From Hypomyces perniciosus (Eukaryota > Ascomycota > Sordariomycetes > Hypocreales > Hypocreaceae): a stretch of 64,000 nt of DNA. Shown here one piece after another: positions 43,177 through 53,631 of the stretch; within the stretch, counting starts at the first letter, position 1, and each line of letters starts with the position of its first letter. The DNA is taken from the NCBI GenBank assembly GCA_008477525.1, contig SPDT01000006.1, positions 2,445,501 to 2,509,500 on the forward strand. The letters run 5' to 3'. The notes beneath the pieces are model-generated. The model searched no databases, was not told the DNA's origin, and saw only the letters and a list, made by a program, of their open reading frames with translations. The translations under genes were made by a program, and so were the position numbers.

Positions 43177-44131
43177 ATTGACGTCAGATACGATTATGGA
43201 CGGATTACTTGCCTGGCCTTTTTTCATTCCATTCTTTTTTCGGCTAAGAAGACGGGAGTATGAATTGACGGAAGTACTCGTACTAATACTACTAAGAGTA
43301 TTAGAGATAAGAGTGTGCCATTTTTGGAGTCTCTATTCGTCGGATGTACAGCCTCCGGCCCTAGAAAGAACTTAGACGCTCCTCTGGAAATTCGGCATTT
43401 TGACGCAACCACTATTAGCGTGGCCATGGCCATGCCCACCACCCACTGTAGCGTTGGGCGCCTAGCTAGATTAAGCCCCTACAACCCCCAGAAATAGACA
43501 TGAGGCGCAGCGAGACAGGCAACCCTTGTCCGTGATGTTTTGGTGGCCAGCGTCGCATTACGGAGCAGACAATATGGCCCCCCGCGAGGCTGGACCAGTC
43601 AGACACGGGCTTGGGCCGCTTTTTGGCGAGGTAGCGCTGATTGGCGAGTCGCATCATCACCCTATCACCAACTAAGGAGGCCGTTTTGCTTTAGTGGCTT
43701 GGACGGAAATGATGATGGCCATGTTACTTCGTACTCATAGGCATTGGGCATTGCGAGAAGTATAAAGACAAGGCACGTATCCGCGTTTTGGTGCGAGGTC
43801 TAAGTTGGTGAATCAGAGAAACAAACAAACCCAAACTACCTAAAACAAACCAAAACAAACCAAAACGCACAGATCGTTGAACAGCAAACGGAGAGCCGCA
43901 TTTTGTCTCACCTCGCTACAGAACCGTGTTCCAGGCACAAAGGTACCAACCAGGTAGGCACATCCAATATCCCTTCTTTCTTATCCGGGTAATAATTGTT
44001 ACCTTTCCCTCACTCACCATCCTCACCATCTCATATCCGTACATCCCCAAACTCACATCTTCTTTCTCACCAGGCCGCCATAACCTTACCACCACAACAT
44101 CGTCTATTCTACAAAGCATTTCTCAGTCAAC
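43177..44131. other. Promoter side of the copper-only SOD gene
   Basis: About 950 bp with no recognised gene. It includes AAACAAACC repeats (about 43820-43866), a TATA-like box, and a probable leader before the ATG at 44132. Confidence 0.5.
43761..43766 (+). promoter_or_regulatory. TATA-like box upstream of the SOD gene
   Basis: TATAAA about 370 bp before the start codon. A leader of that length is plausible, but no transcription start is visible. Confidence 0.35.
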
Positions 44132-44950
44132 ATGCGTTCCCAAGGAATTCTGGCTCTTGTTTCAACGGCCCTTGTGGGCTCTGCCATGGCGCAGGAAATC
44201 CCTGCCTCGCAGATTGCCCCGACGGTCTCCAACAACCCTTCCAACGTCGTCTACAAGGCCACTCTGCCAGACAAGCCCTTCTTCGCTCAGGCAGCACTTG
44301 AAGGCAACGTCAGGGGCTACCTCTCTGGCGTGGGCGCCCCTGATGGCAACGGCGTCAAGTTCACTCTGAAGGTTGAGAACCTCCCCAAGGTCAACCAGCC
44401 CTTCAGTAAGTTTCCCCTCAGGTCATCATGAAGATTACCGAGCAGTTGTTAATCGTTGGATACAGTCTGGCACATCCATGCCAACCCTGCCGTTGATGGT
44501 AACTGCACATCGACTGGCGCACACTTGGACCCTTACAATCGCGGAGAGACACCCCCCTGCGATCACACGCATCCTGCCTCATGCCAGACTGGAGACCTCA
44601 GTGGCAAGTTCGGCGGCATCACCAAGGATCCTTTCACGCTCGAGTTCGTCGACCCCTACTCATCGACACAACCCGGTACCCCAGCCTTTTTCGGAAACCG
44701 CTCGTTTGTCATTCACTACGCCAACAAGACGCGTCTGACTTGCGCCAACTTCGCCAAGCTGTATGACAGCGGGTCCCATGGACACAACTCAACCGCCGTC
44801 CCCACCGGTGTCTCAACTGTCCTTCCCACTGGCACTGGTGGCCCTGGCAAGCCTAGCTCGACGGCGCCCTTTCACAGCGGTGCCTCACTAAACTCCATCT
44901 CCATCTCCCTGATGGGCGGTGCTGTTGCCGCAATGATGTTGGTGCTGTAA
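44132..44950 (+). CDS. GPI-anchored extracellular copper-only superoxide dismutase
   Basis: Disproportionates superoxide at the cell surface. Two exons (44132-44405, 44466-44950; 60-nt intron) give 252 residues: a signal peptide (MRSQGILALVSTALVGSAMAQ), an SOD domain (about 35-210), a Ser/Thr/Gly stalk with N-glycosylation sequons, and a hydrophobic GPI tail (ISISLMGGAVAAMMLVL). Copper-ligand histidines are visible in IWHIHANP (His94, His96), GAHLDPY and VIHYANK, and the active-site Arg is in KTRLTCANF. At the equivalent of zinc ligand His80 of SOD1 the protein has Gln (SCQTGDLSG), as in fungal copper-only SODs of the Sod4/5/6 group. Cysteines in GNCTSTG, PPCDH, SCQTG and LTCAN suit disulphides. 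Such enzymes counter host or competitor oxidative bursts. Confidence 0.92.
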
Positions 44951-45833
44951 TGATTGTACTATCTTCGAGAGGGGTGATTCACTTGCTGTAATAATTCAAT
45001 TTTCATACAAAAGTCGGGGTTGGCGTTCTTAATGGACACGCATGGACACGCGTTTAATGATAGATTATGCTTAGCGTTCGAATAAACATCTTGCCACTAT
45101 TAATGAAGAATGTCTCCCGTAATTTGTTAGTGAAAGCTCAGAGCAGCAAGGGAACATGGCGAAGCTGATTATGTCCCCGTGATTGAATTGATATGCAAGC
45201 CTTCAACGATGCGGCTCGTCCAAAGCAAAAAACGCTCTGCTTGCTAGACCGTCTGCCATCATCATGGAGGCTACAACGCTGTCCCAATCTTTGGTTCGAA
45301 AACAATGGGAAAAGTCCAGGGTAAGCAAGCAAGCGAGCGAGCGAGCGTTGGGAGAGTGAATTACTAAGATCTGATAGGGCATTTGGTATATATTACAAGT
45401 AGTAATACTATGTTGCACTTGTGTTACTTCAAGCAGGCTGAGCAGTGAGGGCCAATTGCTCACCATCTGCCGTCACCACCTTGACAGCTTCACGTGATTC
45501 ATCCCACTATATGAAGATTCACATCACAGTTGAACGACATCCAACCTTTCGCAATAGTTTTTTGAATGTGCAAGCGAAGGAGCTGAGCCCTCCTCGCAAG
45601 ACACATGCATGATCGCCTCATCTGTATTTGATTAGCTTCATCTCACGCCGATTTCTTTTCCTTTTCTTTTATTTATTTATTTTGTATTTCTTCCCAATCG
45701 TACGGCGCATGCCAGCTCCAATCCCCCCACCTCCGCTCTCCAGCAGAAGCTCTTGGCAAGCCCAATTCCTCGCCATCGCATCGAGCGTCAAATACTGCAT
45801 TTATGGCATAGAGGCTTCGACATCAGGCTAACC
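44951..45833. other. Gene-free spacer
   Basis: 3' flank of the SOD gene and promoter of the next gene. It contains a tetranucleotide run of AAGC/GAGC units (about 45322-45347). No gene recognised. Confidence 0.5.
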
Positions 45834-48164
45834 ATGGCGAAGAAGAAGAGCAAGCAGCCCTCTGGGGAACAGCGAGTGCAAAGCGACGGGGTCCAACCTG
45901 GTACGTCTGTGGCTACGACGAAGCCGTCACAAACGGCATCCAACTCAGCTTCGAAAAAGTCGCCCAAGTCTTCCAAGACAGAACCAGCTGTTCCCCCTCC
46001 TCAGTCGCCGCTGGTAATATCTCGCAACAAGTACGTATCCTGTATCCCCCCTCCATTCCTCAAGCGCAAGTACTTTGCAGCATTTCGAGTGTCTGTCTCT
46101 GTTAGCTAACCTCGAACTCCAAGGCATTGGAAATATATTTCCTCTTTTCATGGCCCATGGCTTCAAATACCCCTCGAAATTCTCGAAACCATTGCCAATA
46201 TAAACTACAACACCCCACGCCCGCGTCCAATCGATCCCGCCGTCTTTTTCGACCTCGTCAAGGTTCGACGACTCGTTGATGAAGCAACTAACCTCGCCGT
46301 GAGGGCCGCCAGTGACATTGCCTCATCGACGTTGACCAATGTCAATGGGAGCTTCTCTGGCTCGTCGTCAACGAATTCCGCAGGAACGCGAGGTCCAGGC
46401 CACGGCGCAAAACTTAGCAGGGAACGAAAGTTCCGGATGAGAGAGCAAGCAAGCCAGAAGCTTGGGCGCGCATTTCGTCTAGATGAAATCGCCTGCAGTG
46501 TCGCAACAATGCAAGGCGCATCGCCGCTAGAGGAAGTGGGCAACCTCGTTTTACAGCGCAATCCCAATGATCCAGACGCGAAATACGTACATTTTTTCCA
46601 GGAAAAGATACCGTCAAGGCAGCTGGCAGAATCGACCAGTATTCGACCCTTGACTGAGATTTTATCTGATCGGCCAGGTGAGCCAGAAGCCCTACGAACG
46701 CGCGCAACCGTCAAGGTCTTCAAGGGAGACTTTGAGGGTGCCATCGTCGATATAACGCATGCGCTCTCAGTCGCTCGGCTTATTATGCAGTCCCACAAGT
46801 CGGATCAGGATAGTATGCAGTTGCAAGAGCCTCAACGCACTAGAAAACGACCGCCCTTTGTGATCTTGGCTGAAAAGGATCAGCCAAGTAGTTTTGAAAC
46901 CCAATTGTTTTTTCATCGAGCATCGGTGTACCTGACTCTAGCTTGCCAACATGCCATAGAGGGCATGCCAAATCCTGAGCCACAGGCTGGAGAAGCTGCT
47001 TCTAACGGCGGCGATGACAGACCCTCCGAAATGGAATCGAATGGCATCAGTATTTCTGACTCGGACAAGGAAAGACCGAGAAAACGGCCCGAATCGCGCA
47101 GACTGGTCAAGGTGTTTGCCAGACGCGCCATTAAAGACTACCTAGCGTTCATGTCACAGTTTGATTACTCGCCCAACCTTCCGGTCAAGATTGTCAAGGA
47201 GTTCAACGACCGACTGAATATCGCGGCGAATGGTTTCCGCAACTCCAGATCCTTTGATTCGCACAACCATGCGGAACCACATACTGTGTATGCCCTGCCT
47301 GAGCTCTTTACCGCTGGTGCCCCCCCTGACCTTCCGCGATACCCACCTGAGGATATAGTAAAGGTTTCGTATGGGCCTCCGCCTCCACCTACTTCTTGCG
47401 AATGGGCGACCTTTCATCCTTTGCTCACAGAGGCGCTCCATTCATTTCTATTGGCTCACTGTCTTGCGCAGACTCCCACCAAGGAGCTCCAGCGTCACGC
47501 TTACATGGTCGCCCGCCTAGTTAGACTGTCAGATGGTTATCCCGTGTTTCAATCGAGCAGGGCGCCAGCACGATCTGACTGGGTTGAGATCCTCCGCCGC
47601 GCCGAAAACTGGTTGCAGCTTGATTCCCACTGGGACGTTTTATGCGTACCGGCGCCGCTCCCGACCTTTGAGAATGAGTTTGAGAAGTCGTCAGCTTCTA
47701 GGCCGACCCGCGCTATCACGGCTGGTGGTCCGGCCTTTCATAATGAGGGAGAGGAGCGGCGCAAGGGGCGTATTCGCGAACAGGCCATCCTGGATGCCCT
47801 GGATGACGAGCGCGTTGTCGATGAGGCTTCTTTTTGCGCCGCCATCAAGGCTCGAGAAAAGCGTGCAGAGCAGGACCACAATCTTGCCACGGCCAAGGCC
47901 ACCAATGGCTCCGAAGCACCGGCCATGAACGATGCTGCCCTCGAGGCTTCTTTGAAGCGGCGGCCCGCCGACGATGGTAAGGAGTGTCCCATACTCACGC
48001 AGAGAGCCACTGCGATTTCAAGGTGGGTGTGCGAGGCCCCTGTCGTGGCGGGCACAACGAGGCGCAAGAAGCGGACCAAGAAGGTCGGTTCAAAGGCAGA
48101 GGATGTTGACGATGTTGAGGAGGGCGTCGACAAATTGGAATTGGAGGAGCCCACTGAGGTGTAG
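45834..48164 (+). CDS. Conserved fungal protein of unknown function
   Basis: 745 residues from two exons (45834-46030, 46124-48164; 93-nt intron with a CTAAC branch site). The N-terminus is Lys/Ser-rich and disordered (MAKKKSKQPSGEQR). After the junction comes a conserved-looking segment (HWKYISSFHGPWLQIPLEIL and the following Tyr/Asn-rich stretch), a possible helical-repeat region (about 190-330: alternating helices such as EALRTRATVKVFKGDFEGAI), a Pro-rich loop (YGPPPPPTSCEWATFHPLL), and an acidic/basic C-terminus (RRKKRTKKVGSKAEDVDD). The TPR-like spacing is only suggestive. Some fungal annotations give similar proteins the label histidine kinase group protein, but I see no kinase motifs (no H-box, N or G boxes). 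Function unknown. Confidence 0.85.
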
Positions 48165-48606
48165 GGAATAACTTGTCTTCTCTTTTTTCTTTTTGTTATG
48201 ATGTTCCTGGAAATTTGAACAATGGCGAAATATCTCGCCTATGGTAAGGTTTTATGTAGGTCAATCAGTGTGCAGGCGCATCGCCATGATTTCTGGAAAC
48301 TCGGGTCGACACTCATTCGTGTCGTGCCTCTCTCTATCTTAGCTCAAGTTTGCTTGGGGAGATGACAACGTCGGTAGCAATTTACTGGTCTCCTTTACTC
48401 TTTGAATTTTTCCACCGTCTACAAAAGACCTGGCTGACTGGGTATAAGATAGCGCGTGAATGGATTCTGCGTCAAATGCCACCCTCAACTCCCAGGTATG
48501 AGAAATACGAGCATAGTCCCATCTTTCAAGACCATTTCCAACAACCTTCTAGAATACGACATATCCCAACGCTACAATCATACTCCAAAACCATCAAGAG
48601 GGAGGC
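48165..48606. other. Convergent 3' flanks
   Basis: 3' ends of the unknown-function gene and the minus-strand Zn2Cys6 gene. No gene seen. Confidence 0.5.
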
Positions 48607-51453
48607 TTAATACCACCTCCCGCTCGCATTGCCGTTGGCATTCAAGAACGCATCCATGTCGCCAACGCCCTCTGTTTCCAATACATTCATAAGCTCTTGT
48701 TGTTGCGAGTGTGATAGACTGCCATGTCTGCCAGGTAGGAAGCCAAATTGCGGACCTCCGAGTTCTGCGGTGATGTTATGAAGACCCAGTCCGTGGGCGG
48801 GGCCGTCGCCAAATCCTGGGGTCCCTGTCATAGCCTCGTTGAAGTAGTTGCTGGATACGAAATTGTAAGGTGAGATGAATTGCGGTGGAGGTGTGAACCA
48901 TTCGGACATTGTTGTAGCGGTCGGCGGTAATGGCCGTTGCGGAATGGACTGGGGCATTCGCTGCTCGGGGTTCTTGTGCACTATGATTGGCGTTTGTAGG
49001 ACGCTCGGCGGCATTCCAGGGGTTGACAATGTTGTACTTGGTGAAGTTGTTGCTAAATTCGACTGGGCAAGCGACTCGGGAGGCGTCGGTGAGTGATTCG
49101 ACATCTGATCCATCGCAGCGTGTGGAGGAGGGTCATCGGGCGCAGCCTCACCCATGCCGGTACCGTCTGGAGGGAAGTAAGAGAACCGGCGGCTGCTGTT
49201 GTCAGTAGCCGGATTGCAGAAAATCGAGTTGGATCGGAAGGTCGGCTGAGGGGGTGGGAAATTGGAATCGAAAGTATATGTATTCATGGATTCAGGCCCA
49301 GAGTTGAAAACGTAACCAAACTGAGGTGGGTTAAGATAAGGGACTGGTTGCGATGAGCATTGGTGATAGCTCTCAGTTGGAGACTGCGTCTCACTAGCTG
49401 GCGGAGGGCTTGCGAATGTGAATGCCGGTTGTAGTTCGCTTCCAGGCCTTGCATCGTAGCTTTGCAAGCACGCCTTGGAGAATATAGTATAGAGTTGTGA
49501 AGTAGAGGCAGTGCCTGGCCAGCGCTGTGCACATCGATCCAGACACTCCAACGCTATATTCACCAGTTCCTCCACTTCCTCTCGAGGGTGGGCTTCCCGC
49601 ACTCCTGGGTATGACGTGGTCCACAGTAGAGTGCTCAAGGATACATTCAAAGTCAGAAGGAATATCCATGAAATGTCAATCGTACCGCTTCCCAACTGCT
49701 GTTCTGATATTTTTATCACCGCAGCCGAGGAATCGTAGCAAATCTGAGCGGCGCGGGGCGATGGCTGTGGCAATTGAGGAGAAGGACGATACATGAGGGT
49801 CCTTAGTTGGTGATAATAGCTCGTAAACCTACCACATCTGTCAGCACGAACCAGTCTCTCAACATTAGCACAGCTACTTACCAAATCTTGGCCCAAGGCT
49901 CGTCCTCTGGCGATGCATCTAGCCAATCTTTCAGCCTCCTCTCCATTCCTTGGAACCAAGGGTGCAAGTCATTTCTGGGTTCTGGCCTCTTTGTCTCGTA
50001 GAGGGTTCTCTTGATCTCAACTTGGGGCTCTCGCATCTTGTAAAGGTGTATGTTCAAAAGCTTCCGGGAGCATGGCGGGCCGAGTTGGATCCCATTAGGT
50101 GTGATATTCGCGTCGTCAACAGTCGAAAAAAAATTCACATTCATCCTTTCATCACTGGTAGCGAAGGCACTGGGCCGGCCCATATGATAAGCCAAACCAG
50201 TTTCCATCATGGCAACTGTCCAAGCCAGACGGCGGCGCATATCGATGGTCTGATGATTCAAATTGTAGCCCGCGGTAATTGTCTTCTCATCCGTCAAGCC
50301 CTCCTGCTGACAGATTCTTGTCGCGAGGCCGATGACGTAGTATATGGGCGTGCGTGTTGGGGTGAGCAGTGAATACTGTCCAATGAGTACGAGACATTGT
50401 ACCGTTTTCAGGTCTTTCGGACGAATAATGTCTTCGACAACCCGCATTGCAGCCATGTAATATGAGTCTGCCAAACCAGCGTATTGTACGTCTAATTTCT
50501 GGAGACTTACGGCAATGACCATGCGGAAAAGGAAGTTCTTGTACGGGTCGTTATCACCATCAAAGACAGCCTCCACATCGGCCTGGAACACCTTCTCATG
50601 GATTACTGGCCAGTAGAATTGAGCTACTAGCATTAGCTTTGCCTATCCAGACAGACAGTATGGACGAACAACAAGCTCACCTTTCTTGAAGTAAATCTCA
50701 ATCAGTTTGTATGCCACGTCCCGCGTGGGGAGGGTTTGAGCTGGGTGCTCACTGACTCTTGGCCAGTTCTTTTTGCTGGTGGTGCTAGACCCAGTCATCT
50801 GAATGGATTGCATGCGAGCCTTGCTCCTAGCGCGGACCTCGGGAATGAGGTCAGAAATCTTGTTGGAATCGGTGAATCGCTTTGCCTCCGCCATGAGCAA
50901 CCGGGTCATGGCGATACCACTCGTGGGCCCTAAATATCGGGGTGTATCGTCATTGGGATTAAGGCGAACCATGCCTCCTGGGCGCACCATATCCTCGCTC
51001 GTGGGAGGATGATCGCCATCCTCGTCAGTATACTGGCTAAGCTCAGCCTCGAGTATCTTGACTTTGTCTTGCAGCGCAATGACATATTTGCGGTTGATTT
51101 TACGACCCCTTGCGGTATCAAGATACTCGCATATAGATCCCGATCTCTCGCAGGGGAGGCAACGGGGCAGCGTAGGGTCGCATTTCGTTTTTCTCTAGAG
51201 GGGGATTGACGATTAGCAGAGCCCTGGAAGTGGCGTGCGCGAAGCACGATTGGGCGGGGTAAGTTGACATTGAGCATACCTGGCGACAGCGGCAACATGC
51301 AGTCAAAGTGTGAGCAACGCGATGGCCAGAAGGGGATTCGCCGTCCGAGAAGTCATCCCGGGTTTGAGGCGCTCTCCGCGGCTGGGCAAAGGCCTGGGTT
51401 GGACGGGGAGGGACGGTTCCCAGGCCCTGTCGGAAGATGTGTGCAGAGTCCAT
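48607..51453 (-). CDS. Zn(II)2Cys6 transcription factor with fungal-specific (MHR) domain
   Basis: 883 residues from four exons (51453-51280, 51194-50681, 50623-49882, 49828-48607), a whole number of codons. The first intron (85 nt) splits the zinc cluster: ACCRCRQ joins RKTKCDPTLPRCLPCERSGSIC, a canonical CxxCx6Cx6CxxCx6C set (about residues 53-81). A basic linker and a coiled-coil-like helix (VIALQDKVKILEAELSQ) follow, probably for dimerisation. The fungal transcription factor domain (about 210-560) includes YWPVIHEKVF, RRLAWTVAMMETGLAYHMGRP and SYYHQLRTLMYRP. The C-terminal 300 residues are Pro/Ser/Gln-rich. In outline it recalls the Fusarium EBR1 hyphal-branching regulator, from memory and unverified. 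The start ATG is the first in frame with the cluster. It is divergent from the next Zn2Cys6 gene. Confidence 0.9.
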
Positions 51454-51663
51454 GGGGTTTGGTCTGGTATCGCGGGTATCAGACAGCCAGCTGTCCCTGT
51501 CGCGTTGGCGGTACGACTTGCGCACGACCGTCGCCTCCGTAGAAGGGAGAGATTCGGGGTCGAAGGAGATGGCACTCGTCTTGATTGAGCCCTAGATGTC
51601 GGGATATAGATACGGCGTGGTCGCTTCGATGCTCAAGACACTGTTCGTTCGACAACGACGTGC

Positions 51664-51696
51664 GTGATGGTGATGGTGATGGTGATGGTGATGGTG
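51664..51696. repeat. GTGATG hexanucleotide array
   Basis: About five and a half tandem copies of GTGATG. On the minus strand the array is open as a His run, but no gene supports that frame. Confidence 0.85.
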
Positions 51697-53395
51697 CGAG
51701 GCTAAGGAACCAACACCAACGCAAAGTCTCTCATGACTGAGAGAACACGGTTTCAGACTGCCGACTCGACTCGACTCGACTCGGACACGACGAAGATGCA
51801 AAGAACGGAAGAGTGTGAGAGAAGACGGAACAGGACTAGTATAGCCTTGCTGGATCGCGGGGCGGCAGGGGGGGCAAACGGGCGGGCGTCGCAAAGATGG
51901 CTATTTCACATGGGCCAGAGCTAGAACAGGCCAGAACAATAAACAGGCCAGGGGCGAATTGGCAGAAGAAGCGGGGCTTCTGAGGTGCGATATGGATTCA
52001 CCGAAGCGGAGCAATAGTACGATCGGAGTAAGCACAGGGAAAAGTTTCAAACGTCTTTGCCGATACGATGGCGCGATGGATGCACTCTGTACCTACCTTT
52101 AGTATGTCAGGTTTGCTGCGAATGAAGATTGTGTGCAACTTGATGATGTGCCATGCCTTAGTAAGCTATTACTAGGCAGGTAGTAGTAGTCGTACTCGTA
52201 GTGCTTGGCCCAGCAGATTGGTACCTATACGGAGAGATAAGGTTGGATACAATAGTACTAACTACGGTAGTACCTAGTGGTAGACCCGCTAGGGCAACTC
52301 CCGCTACGCCTAAGAGAGCCTCAAAGGGCGCTGACAAGGCCACTAGAAAGACTGCTGTAGATTGTTGGTTTGCAGAAGGAATCGCGGGGCCTCGATCGAC
52401 AACGGGGGTGGAGCAGAGGTAGGAGGAGCAAGATGCTGGAACCCAATTGCGCTGCTCTCTAGCAAGCTTGGCAAGGCGTCTTTTGGTCTGACCCTGATCC
52501 TAGCCCAGCTCAGGATGATCGGTGCAAAACCCATACGTGGCAGTCAGTGCAACAGTACGAAGTATGGAGTAATTAGTACCTACTGCTAGTCGGCGTACTA
52601 ATGTACCTAGTAGGTAGGGGCAAAAACCAGTACGATAATATACGGTGTATCTACGAAGTACGAAGTAATAGTTGGTGATGGTTTTTTGTAGAGACTATCT
52701 ATAATTTACTATTAAAGTTCTCGGTGGACTTGGTAAATCTCTGAGACAAATTACCACGTAATAGCCAATCTGCAGGGACAGAGGCTGAAGGATATTACTA
52801 CTACATTCCAAGTACATACTTCGTATTACTATATATATAATTCGCCACGATGGAGCTTGATGGAGGCAGCACATGTTTCTATGATAGGTCAGACAGTCGG
52901 GCCGGCCCTTCGGTCGAAGCACTCTGTTTGTCTTTGCATATGCAGTAACGTACGTACGAAGGAAAATATGGTCAGAACGAGCACCGCTCCGTGCAGTTAC
53001 TCCGAGTCAAGTATTTTACAATATTTACAAAGTATAATGTTGTGTGAAGCCAAATGAAAGCCACAGCGTGAGTATATATACATCCAGCATCAGTAGCTAG
53101 TTCTAGTACCTGTACGGAGTAGTCTAGTATACTAAGGCAAAAAACGCACATCACAGAGGTACTGTACATCGAGAGGAACAGCACAAGAGTCCTTCTTCCC
53201 TCTTCTTCTATATAATACCACCTAGGTAGGTTGCGATGACAACATGTCCGTCCGAACTTGGATGTTTCAAAAACACACCAGACATTCGACGGCGCGGCAC
53301 GAGACATCTCCAAAATTGAAGGCTAGACGGCGCTAAAATCGTGGCTGGACAGTGTTGGGATCCATACGGAGGAGGGAGCCCTCTCTCACTGCTCA

Positions 53396-53438
53396 GACAC
53401 AGACAGACAAACAGACAGACAGACAGATAGACAGACAT
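53396..53438. repeat. CAGA tetranucleotide array
   Basis: About ten CAGA/GACA units with a few substitutions, roughly 200 bp upstream of the Zn2Cys6 start codon at 53632. Confidence 0.8.
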
Positions 53439-53631
53439 CCAATCCACTACACCCAAAGCGATAGCGATTTGATCTGACGCTTTTGGATCGCGACTCGGAC
53501 ATACTAAGAATCCGCAAAAATCTATCCCCTCGACTACTCCTCCTTTGCTTCAACAGCAGAGAGAGGGCTGAACGCTGCGCAATCAATCGATGAGCGATTT
53601 GGGTCTCTCACAATAAACAGCCAGCCCAGCA

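Larger units (their letters stand above)
51454..53631. other. 2.2-kb shared upstream region of two divergent Zn2Cys6 genes
   Basis: No gene recognised. It contains a GTGATG hexamer array (51664-51696), a CTCGA pentamer run (about 51764-51781), TACGAAGTA/CGGAGTA words (52555-52570, 52650-52668, 53114-53121), and a CAGA tetranucleotide array before the downstream gene. Confidence 0.55.

Noticed and set aside
45203..45466. 87-codon minus-strand frame in the spacer after the SOD gene
   Set aside because: No recognisable domain and it runs through a tetranucleotide repeat; not enough for a gene call.
46205..46798. 197-codon minus-strand frame
   Set aside because: Antisense shadow of the unknown-function gene at 45834-48164.
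51592..51894. Minus-strand frame with a run of histidines
   Set aside because: Produced by the GTGATG array; no other support.
53396..53438. CRISPR-like array
   Set aside because: A simple tetranucleotide microsatellite without unique spacers, in a eukaryotic genome.
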